Part shown: in pieces, positions 56,206 through 64,000 of the stretch
Numbering within the stretch: the stretch's first letter is position 1
How the letters are laid out: each line of letters begins with the position of its first letter
Source of the DNA: Hysterangium stoloniferum
Taxonomy: Eukaryota > Basidiomycota > Agaricomycetes > Hysterangiales > Hysterangiaceae
Assembly: GCA_015178975.1 (NCBI GenBank)
Contig: WHVD01000019.1
Location: 186,001-250,000, forward strand
Direction: 5' to 3'
DNA: 64,000 bases
The notes under the pieces: model-generated
What the model was told of the DNA's origin: nothing
Databases searched by the model: none
What the model saw: only the letters and a program-made list of their open reading frames with translations
Made by a program: the position numbers and the translations under genes

Positions 56206-57672
56206 ACTTTAGTCTGTCTCGTCATGGAAAAAACTGAAGGAAACGAACAATACCAAAAAGGCAAGCCCATCTCTAAGAAATGTATACATCAAGGATGGCA
56301 CACGCCCTAATAGTCGCCAATTAATGAAAATTGTAAAAATTATGAGGATCAGATATATGCCTGGTGACAAGAGTTGAATACTGAGAAGGGTGCATTCAGC
56401 AAACAAGCCTCACATGAAGAGACCAAGAGTGGAATCCTACAACCCAGGGAATAAATTATTCAAAAGCACGTAGATTATGGGAAGCTGTAAAGACTCACAA
56501 GTTGATATACATGCTTTGCGATACGTTAACGGGAACACATCCAGTAACTGGCCAGCCGGTTGTGTCATGGAAGTAAACCTTGAAAAATGATAGTGAATTC
56601 ACTACGAATGGAACCTGAAAGGGGGGTGGGGGTCAGTACCAAGGTAACAGAGTACTGTTGTGAAGAAGAAGAAAAACTCTACAAACAGGTATGGTGACTA
56701 TCCCGACATAAGTAATCAGTCAGAAGCCGGGATACTATCGTAGGGGGTGCTCACTGGTGAGAGTAAATAGCAGAAATGCAAGCACTAGATCATGATGGTA
56801 TATATTCAAATTCATGTGAAAAGTGTCAATGCAGAACTTCCATACCACGTTTGCTTCTATTGTACAAGGCATACATCCACAGGATGAAAAGACCCTCTTC
56901 ACACACTACCAGAAACATGAGCCCACTTGAGAGGTGAGTGAGTTGTCGGTAGGAAGTAATGCTCAATGCGTAGACTAACAAACTCACAACGTATAAACCA
57001 ATGTCCTTGTGTGGCAACTGAGGCGAAGAAGTCAAGGTTAACCTCTCTCACGGAAGACATGCTCACAACTAACACAAAAATGGTCAGCATTTCATGTGCA
57101 TTAAATTATCACATCGCTACCTCGATATCAGGATGCAAAAACAAATCAGCTTCCGAAGGCGGCTCTTAGCTTTACACTTTCGAGCAACAAGCCAATACTT
57201 ACAGATCGTAAGGAAACTAGATGAAAGACGATTTTGATCCCGATTAGTTAAACGCTAGTGATAATCCAAACCTTTACTCACAGAATAAATGCAAGCCCAA
57301 AATATCGAGCGATTATACAGAGGGAGTTTGGCAGTGTCCACTTTTTCCTAGCAGCAAAAGTATAATATGAAGGTGCCCCAGCACTACTGGCAACGATCAT
57401 TAATTACCTCCAAATGTGTTCACTCTTGTATTGCGTGTAAGAAGGTGAAATCCATGGGCAAAGGTTGTCGTTATTGTTACCCACCTCCTTATCTAATGTT
57501 ATGATCCAGTCGTAGGAAATCAAGGTTGCAGCCATCACTTGAAGAGTAGTAAGTAGTGTGTTGTGCCTCTTTGAAGCCTGGTATACCTGCGGTGTAGTTG
57601 GCAGTGTGGTTGAATGAAACAATAGTGACTAGAACACCAGGTTCGAAAAGAGGTAAAGTACTGTTCGACATG
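56206..57672 (-). CDS. DUF6533-type multi-pass membrane protein, exon model incomplete
   Basis: Minus strand from MSNSTLPLFEPG (57672) to HDETD and a stop at 56209. Coding pieces with the DUF6533 pattern: NTLLTTLQVMAATLISYDWI with ITLDKEV (57600-57490), KKWTLPNSLCIIARYFGLAF (57350-57290), LFILWMYALYNRSKRG (about 56860), a loop with DTTGWPVTGC, WIPLLVSSCEAC (about 56420), and RVPSLMYTFLRDGLAFLVLF (about 56300-56240). These match the start, the third helix and the conserved basic-loop/RDG end of the family. Five or more short introns are needed, and I could not fix every junction, so it may be intact or slightly damaged. Function unknown; restricted to basidiomycetes as far as I know. Confidence 0.7.
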
Positions 57673-58448
57673 AGTGTTGGGTGAAGAAAAATCTAAAAGA
57701 GGGTGCGTCTCTAGCGTTCGTTCGTGTTTGGGCGAGCAAATAGACTCTATTGCTCCGCCACCGCTCTTTTGCGCGACCAGAAATAAATCGGGCCGTGCTC
57801 AAGCCGGCGGAAGCGAAATACATTATGTCGGAAAAATCCGAATATCCTGATCAGGCCGACTAGGTGCCGATTTGCCTGATCCCGGCTGCCCAGAACAGGC
57901 GCCCATCAGACTGGTCGTGCCTGGTGCAGCCAAGACTTCAGGCCGGCCGGGCTCTGCACGGACCTGCCCAGGACCGTGCAGCCTGATCAATGATCAGTCG
58001 ATTGTTACCATTCGGCTTGTCTGCCGTGAGATCTGGTCATTTGCCGGCATGTGAAGGTGTTGTAGCCGCGTTCTTACATCAAAAGCTGGATAAAGCCCCC
58101 AGACTGGACATATTGTCACGTTCCGACAAATTTGTCACTCTTCGTCACATGTAAAACCCATAGCTCCCCACTAAGTATGACTTGCCTTTGTAGTCGACAC
58201 TGACAAATAAAATATCATGTGTTTCAACTATTTTTTCATTTTAATACATTTATATACCGCGTCTCATAACTAAGATACATAGCGGTTCCGTAGCATCGTA
58301 TAGAGCATAGCTACTATAGTATCTACGGGAGAATGAAGAGGAAGCAGGCCGGATGCGTCGGAGCGAGTGGTGGTTGGCAGGATGGTCGAATATGAGCATG
58401 ATGAGGTGATTTAATGCTCAAAAAATCATTCTACGTGTACAACACAAC
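57673..58448. other. Upstream region with a GC-rich block
   Basis: 57845-58060 is markedly GC-rich with repeated CCTGATC/GATCAGG words. A stretch around GGGCTCTGCACGGACCTGCC (57949-57968) has a diverged direct relative at 60099-60125. 58113-58160 has TGTCAC words like a B LTR start. No gene. Confidence 0.4.
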
Positions 58449-58860
58449 ATGGGAGAATGTGCTACAAAAAAATGCACGAAGCCTTGGTGCAAGAAGACTC
58501 TGCCTCTCACAGCTATATTCAATCTCTGCAGTTCATGCCGCGAACGAGACCGGATTAACAAACAAAAAGGGCGGGTGGAAGCAAAAAAAAAGCCATTGAA
58601 CGCGAGGTGTCGTCAAGCCAAAAGCGTCGTCACGAAGGGGAAGCAGGAGAGCGTCGAAAGTAGGTCCTGCTGATGCTGGCACAGAAAAACAGGCTGGCAG
58701 GAAGCGTGGGCTTGACAGTGGAGTGGAGGACTCAGGAAGGCCCACACGATGTCAGACAACACATTATGAAGGCTCGAGAGCATCAAGCCTTCCCCAGAAC
58801 AATGACGAGGAGAACGGGTTTTTTGATGATAAGCCTGATGAATCAGTGAGTTCTAACAAT
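58449..58860 (+). pseudogene. Small cysteine-rich (putative zinc-binding) protein, frameshifted
   Basis: ATG at 58449 gives MGECATKKCTKPWCKKTLPL followed by LCSSCRERDRINKQKGRVEA. This is a C-x4-C-x4-C ... C-x2-C pattern seen in small basidiomycete proteins of unknown function. An A-run at 58586-58594 shifts the frame. A continuation (KRGLDSGVEDSGRPTRCQT ... NNDEENGFFDDKPDESV) is open in another frame, up to a possible donor GTGAGT at 58846. The C-rich block follows directly. Whether it is translated is unclear. Confidence 0.45.
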
Positions 58861-58904
58861 AGATTTATTGCTTATATTCCATATCAGTACTACCTATACC
58901 TCAG

Positions 58905-59535
58905 TTGTGCACACGTACCCCCACAGGCCGCCGCAGCCACCCGTGTGCTCCCGCCCTGTACACTCCCCGAACCCACGTCCCCCGTACGTACCCCCCCCAA
59001 TGCCCCCTGTACCCCCTGTGCGTACCCGCGCCTGCACCCCACACCCACGCACACCCCCCATGCATTCCCGACCTGCCTGCGCACCCAACCGCAGCACCCC
59101 GCATCCCGCGTACCCCAACCCGTCAAGCCTGCTCCCAGTGTCCACACCAACGCCCCCGCACAACCGCGACGCGTACCCCTCGCACGGGTGCACCTGCATG
59201 CGGGCGCCCCCCACCCCGCGCCCCCCACACGCCTACACTGCACGCGCAGTTCACCGCCACTATGCGTACCCCCCGCATGTGCACTTACGCGCACCCGCCC
59301 ACCGCACCCACATGAACCCCGCACCACCCTACATTCTGTCACGCACCCGCCACTGAGCCCACTCCCTGCCTCACGCTCCCCGTCCACATCCCGTGTCTCT
59401 CGTACCACCCCAGGTGCTGACTCGCCCCGTGCACTCGCCACTCACACTGCGCCCGACCCGCCCATCGCACCCGCTCCCGCCTCCTGCACCCGCCCCACAT
59501 ACCCTGTGCCCCCTTACCGCACCCTGCCGCACTTA
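58905..59535 (+). repeat. 630-bp C-rich, G-poor low-complexity block
   Basis: Irregular runs of CCCCC, CCGC, CACCC and CGCACCC dominate the plus strand, with all three plus frames open for long stretches (proline/threonine/alanine-rich). No period is evident. Coding is doubtful because composition alone explains the open frames. Confidence 0.85.
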
Positions 59536-60239
59536 GAACCAAGGTATGGTTTCCATGTGTCTTTAAACAATTTTAAAATGTCTTTAATAAAAAATGACCT
59601 TAAACATCTATTTTAAATCACTTTAAATACCTCTAAGTCACTTCAAAGGTTTTATCACTACGAACGGCGGGCTACAGACATAGATAAGGCTAAGACGACT
59701 AACGGTTATACTTGAATTTTGTGATGAGTATGCTGCTTATTTCCCTCCCGAGGCATTCAAGGCTCTATTGCAGGTTGTCGTGGCCGTCGTGCGTGCGGGT
59801 TATCCTCCTATTTTCATCTTTTATTATCGTTCTAATTTTCTTTTAATAATATTGTAAATTGCAAATATATTTCAATGCTACGAGATGGGGCTACACTGTG
59901 CATATTTATAAGTGGCGACATAGAATTACAAGCAATTTGAGATCTAGGCGGCCAGACTTGTCATTCTCATTGTTTATTGCATCTTTGGAAGTGGCTGGGG
60001 GCCTTACAGCGGAGCGAAGTCGGCTCGTACGTGATGCCATCAGATCTGGAAGGATATACGTGAATGGTAACAATCGATCTACAACTCCAGCCTGATCGGG
60101 TCTGCACAGATGCCCGGCAGCCTGAAAGCAAGTTGTGACACATTACGTAAGACATCAACTCGGCATCAACTCGCAAATTGAGTATCACAGCTGTTGGTGT
60201 GACATGAGTCCCATGTTTCTTAAATTATTAAGTTCATGG
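59536..60239. other. Unassigned DNA
   Basis: Begins with several CTTTAAA words (59552-59640). 59850-60095 has a plus frame (FSLFIASLEVAGGLTAERSR) of uncertain reality. No recognised gene. Confidence 0.3.
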
Positions 60240-60491
60240 TGTTGTGAAATGAGGGCTTATGCATGCTCTAAGATGTAATACAATTGGGAGCCAGTGAGAA
60301 GCACGTGAGAAGCACGTGATTTACGGGTATCTCCATCCCTTTTGTTCCCAAGTCACGTATAAATACACCCAAACTACCAAGAGCTACCTCAGTCGATTCC
60401 TATCTACCCCGTCGACTGAGATATAATTATAGGTCTCCATTGATAATATATGGTGTAGGGTATAATAAGTAGTAACTGATGTTATACTTAT

Positions 60492-61329
60492 TGTTATGAC
60501 CGGACAATCCCGCCAGACTCCGGGCACTAACCTGTACGCCCCCACGCGCTACAAGCACCAATCGTCTGTTTATAGGATTTCCCGCCCGGACTCCGTTACG
60601 TCAAGACTTGTTACGTTCGACCTCATTACGACACATATCAGTCACCGGACTTCCCCCGGACTCCGTCTCTGTCTATGTCCGTCTTCGTCCCACGCATCAG
60701 TCACCGGTCCCCACTTAGAATCCCGTCACCGCTCTAATCGAGCCCCGTTCCCGTTTTAGTCAAATGACCTGTCACGATTTAGGACTCCGCTCCCGCTCCG
60801 TTTCCTGTTATGGGTTATACTTTGTCACGATTCGGACTCCACTCCGTTCCGTTCCATTCCTAACACCAATTTGGTGTTTACTATTCCCGTTTTATGTTTT
60901 GTTAGTTTTGTTTCGTTATTACTGGATTTGGTATGTCATGCATTCCACAGTCTATATAAACTGGCAGATGTTGTACATACAATCCAGTCAGAAAATTAGC
61001 TTAGATTCCCCCCAGTAATCTAATAATATTTTCCGCTCTAAAACCTTACTCGATTCACATCGCTCACACTAGTCGGAGCCCACGGGCTCCAGCGCATCTA
61101 TCTCTCTCGACCAACTCGACTCACGACCCACGACCTCCGACTTACGACCCATGACCCGACTTATGACCTACGACCCACGAACCCCGCCCGGACTCCCCGG
61201 GATCCCCGTCCGTCCGTTTGAAATTGGACAACACGATCTAGCGAGGGCGCAGCCTATAAGCTGAAGCCAAGTCCTACCGGATATCCCGCGGGTTTCTCCG
61301 GAGACCCGGCCTGTGTGTGTATCCTAACA
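60492..61329 (+). repeat. Solo LTR type A, complete, target duplication CTTAT
   Basis: Starts TGTTATGACCGG and ends ATCCTAACA, flanked by CTTAT at 60487-60491 and 61330-61334. It is GC-richer and retains more CpG than other A copies, so it is probably the youngest. It has a U3 palindrome AACACCAATTTGGTGTT near 60863, TATA region near 60952, CGG-type palindrome near 61074 (one CCG lost) and core at 61240-61274. Confidence 0.96.
61240..61274 (+). promoter_or_regulatory. Shared LTR 3' core (reference copy)
   Basis: GCAGCCTATAAGCTGAAGCC and its flanks (GCGAGGGC before, AAGTCC after). Other plus-strand copies: 12206, 13340, 13839 (partial), 19031, 19884, 21182, 21993, 42363, 45473, 53071. Minus-strand copies: 4231, 13931, 14326, 14564, 16819, 31264, 37452, 43513, 48340, 49861. 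They occur in types A, D, E, F, G and I, 40-150 bp before the LTR 3' end. Function unknown. Confidence 0.85.
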
Positions 61330-61400
61330 CTTATGTATAGTAAAGTAGTGAGTGCTATTAGAGGCTCTCCTTATCCATTTCTCTTTGGATATCCCACTCT

Positions 61401-61803
61401 AGGAGGATAAACAAAAACTTTAAAATTATTTACTCAATCAAGTATATATATTTATATTGTTTGGCAAAGAATTAATATTCTATAAAATCCAGTCCATCAG
61501 GTGTCACTCTGGAGAACAGGGAAGTATTAATTAATATATATCTTGTATCAGATAAAAGTTGGTCAAACAATCATCTGTAGATTATCCTTTTGGAATAAGT
61601 TTCACAACATGGATTGGTAGGCTAGATAGTTCTGGTTATGTTTCTGAATCAAATCAAGTTAAATTATGTAACTATTTTGCAGAGTCACACAGATATTGTA
61701 AGTGCACATCAGCCCTCCAGCTCTCCACACTAGCCCTCCTACTGCTTGATCCCTTACCATGCAATGAAGTCTATTCTAAGGCTACATTGTAGACTGACAA
61801 ACT
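61401..61803. other. Unassigned DNA
   Basis: About 400 bp, AT-rich, between the copia LTR and the Plavaka element. No gene recognised. Confidence 0.35.
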
Positions 61804-64000
61804 CCTAGTTACCACAGTGTAAAAACATATCTGCATCAACCATATCATTCAAGTAGTACATCCTGTCAGGTCCACCAAATGTTGGAATCACATATGTGGC
61901 ATGCCTGCACCACATACTTGAGGAAGATTATACTTCTTCCCTTCTCCTCAAATACCTGGCAGTTCTTCCAGTATGTTTTTGGTTTCTACTTAGCTTCCTT
62001 TAGCCACTGTACAAGTGCCATATCCACTGTCTGTCCTGACCGTAGGATACAGGAGAATACAAACAGCAAATGACCATAGCTCACTGGGTTTGTGTTGATA
62101 AGGATGCAGTCATATTGAGGGTGGCCATGAAAGGATGGATTGCAGCATGCAATATCTTTCTCAACCTTCCAGTCCTCAAGAGATGTATAGTGAATATGGA
62201 CACATTTGTAGGGAATAATCTGTAATGTTGTCAAACTAAGTCTAAAAAAAATGAATCAAATATTTACCTTGTATCCTGTTGAAATGATTTCACTTGGACC
62301 AAGATATTGTCTAACAACATTGGAGATATCCTCTGTAAGAGTGTGAAGGATGGGATTATCAGGAAACATTGTAGACAGCTTTGATGTCATTAGGCAAGGC
62401 TGAGGAGCCCCAAGCCTCCAGTGATTGTTGTCTATTGGTGCTGTCAGCTCCTTGCTGGTGTTATTTTCTTCATGGTTGTCATCATACAAGGCCTTCAGCT
62501 CTTTAAACTCATTGTCATAGGTTTCAACATCCATTGCAATATAGGCTAGTGCCTCCTTGTTTGCATCAATGGTGACTATCTGAAGCAGGTTTAATTAGAT
62601 GTTCAATAGGAGTAATCTACTGTAATACACACCTGTTTCTCCACATTCTTGTAGTTAGTTTGAAAGTATGCAGCTCAAAATTCTTGCTGAAATCCTTCTC
62701 CTGTTCATGTTGTGTAGTTGATAGTTGATCCTTTGTGTGTGATGTCATTATAAAGATGTGATGGTGCATGTTGTTTTGGGAAGTGGAAGTCTTTCCCATA
62801 CTCAGCACTCACTACCTGTAAAATAACATGTTGTTGGAAAACTATTTTATGAGCTGAGAAAAAACATGTACTTCACAGTATGTCTCATATTCACCCAAAG
62901 CAACTTGCATTCTGTCCAATTGCAGTGAGGTGATCATATGCAAGCCTGCAAACATTTGAAATGTTGCCAAGGCATGGACACAGTGAACAAAGGATGACTT
63001 GGGTGGAAACAATTGGACAATGCAAGGGACTGTTGTCTGTAACATTATCAGAATAAAAATGCCTGATGGGAGTAAGCCTACCTTCAAAATATCCCAAAAT
63101 GTATTGCCATCAGAAAAGTCCAATGTAATAACATTCTGAACATTCTTCAAGCCAGGCCAACTGGGAATCTGGGACATGCTACATGCCAAAGCCAGTTGGG
63201 TGAATTGGTTGAATTAAATTGAACCTACAATTCTGAATATTTCCCCCCTTGTTTCATGTTACCTAACACTTCCACCATTTTTGGAAAGAGATGTTTTCCC
63301 CATTTTCCCAAATCATCTGAGTGAAGAGTGTCATAGGAAACTGCAGAGTATGGATCTGAGTTGGCAATTGTCCAAAAGGCATTCTGAATCACTATTTATA
63401 ACAATTTGAAATCCAATAATTCAGAAATTACTCACATGTACTATATGAAGACCATTATCCTGGAGAATTTCTTCTCTTTTTTTTTTGCTCTTTGCCATTC
63501 TTGCCTGGTTTATAATGTCTAACATTGATTGTGTTGTGTGAAAGGGAAACACCTTTGTTAGCTTGGTGAGTTCATCTTTATGAACAAGGCATCGGGGACA
63601 AGGATGAAGAGCCAAAGCACCCCATGTAGCACAGGTCCATGCTGCTTCTTAGATTGGATGGTGATACCAGTTGTAAGAACCTGCTGAACAGAATCAGAAC
63701 AAGTGACAGATTCCCCATACAATGGGATGTTGGAGTGGTTGGAGGGCAATCCTCAGTACCTTATGATAGATTGATTGCTTGAGAAATGCAAATGCAGTTT
63801 TCTGTGCTTCTGTCTGAGATTTGGAGTCATATGGGTCCTCAACCTGTGATAATTGAACACAATGAGAATGTAGTCAATCCACATTACCAACCATATGACT
63901 CACCACAGGCATCATAAGAAATAATACTGCACCTCCATTTCCAGAGCCATTTCTAATATCTTCTGGAAGAAATCCAGCCCAAAGCATAATTTGACAGTTG
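61804..64000 (-). pseudogene. Plavaka-type transposase (CACTA-related), 5' end outside window
   Basis: Minus strand, spliced, with its start beyond the right edge. Family landmarks in order: WAGFLPEDIRNGSGNGGAVL (63985-63920); GALALHPCPRCLVHKDELTK and LTKVFPFHTTQSMLD (63630-63500); NGLHIVH; SWPGLKNVQNVITLDFSDG then NTFWDILK (63170-63085); PCIVQLFPPKSSFVHCVHAL; NNMHHHIFIMTSHTKDQLST (62790-62730); PSFHGHPQYDCILINTN (62130-62085); and a C-terminus IPTFGGPDRMYYLNDMVDAD with a stop at 61804. Introns separate the pieces. Some changes may be disabling, and without the missing part I cannot say whether it is functional. Confidence 0.82.

Larger units (their letters stand above)
60240..61400 (+). repeat. 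Copia-type LTR interrupted by an A LTR
   Basis: Starts TGTTGTGAAATGAGGGC like the copia 3' LTR at 5555. A TATA-like TATAAATACACC lies at 60358 and a clean hairpin CTCAGTCGA ... TCGACTGAG at 60389-60420. It is interrupted by the A LTR at 60492 and its 3' end beyond 61329 is not determined. Confidence 0.6.

Noticed and set aside
58723-59616. 297-residue proline-rich frame and long frames on both strands
   Set aside because: Open frames in all phases are explained by the C-rich composition. Only the part before 58860 has any gene-like features.

Overview
This is eukaryotic DNA, almost certainly from a basidiomycete fungus of the Agaricomycotina. The evidence is the short GT-AG introns (about 50-60 nt), the capsule-type glycan genes (GT90/CAP10-like, GT69/CAP59-like and a capsular-associated SGNH-like protein), a DUF6533-type membrane protein, and the mobile-element mix: chromodomain Ty3/gypsy, Ty1/copia with a half-tRNA primer site, Tc1/mariner, a Plavaka-type transposase and a second large DDE transposase. 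No bacterial features are present. All calls come from reading the sequence; nothing was searched or aligned by computer.

Host genes sit in small islands. Island 1 (about 6.3-9.2 kb) holds a four-exon SGNH/capsular-associated gene on the minus strand, a perfect 52-bp inverted repeat upstream of it, and a weak ORF. Island 2 (about 23.6-29.7 kb) holds a six-exon GT90 gene (+), a four-exon GT69/CAP59-type gene (-) and a seven-exon PP2A activator gene (PTPA, +). The GT69 and PTPA start codons are only 111 bp apart. Island 3 (about 55.3-58.9 kb) holds a broken membrane-protein remnant, a DUF6533-type gene (-) and a small cysteine-rich gene followed by an extremely C-rich 630-bp block.

Everything else is a nest of mobile elements. 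I distinguish LTR types A (about 800 bp), B (about 430 bp), C, D (about 750 bp), E (about 1 kb), F, G (544 bp), I (1,026 bp) and copia-type LTRs. Many are solo LTRs with perfect 5-bp target duplications, so insertion order can be read. Examples are an A LTR inside an A LTR (12.4-13.9 kb), A inside A inside F (13.9-16.0 kb), a D LTR inside a Tc1 inside an F LTR (16.0-18.6 kb), a gypsy provirus inside a B LTR (30.9-38.4 kb), B and C LTRs inside a Tc1 (38.5-40.7 kb), and a G LTR inside a DDE transposase (50.8-54.3 kb).

Two element-level observations stand out. First, LTR types that otherwise look unrelated share a core of about 30 bp just before their 3' ends (centre GCAGCMYATAAGCTGAAGCC). Second, the gypsy provirus at 31211-38221 carries, antisense to pol and next to its 3' LTR, a three-exon gene for a coiled-coil protein with an exact Zn2Cys6 cysteine spacing, and the same LTR family contains a conserved CGG-N12-CCG palindrome of the kind Zn2Cys6 dimers bind. 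The gene now has three in-frame stops. An element-encoded regulator acting on its own LTRs is my inference and the main candidate for an undescribed system here.
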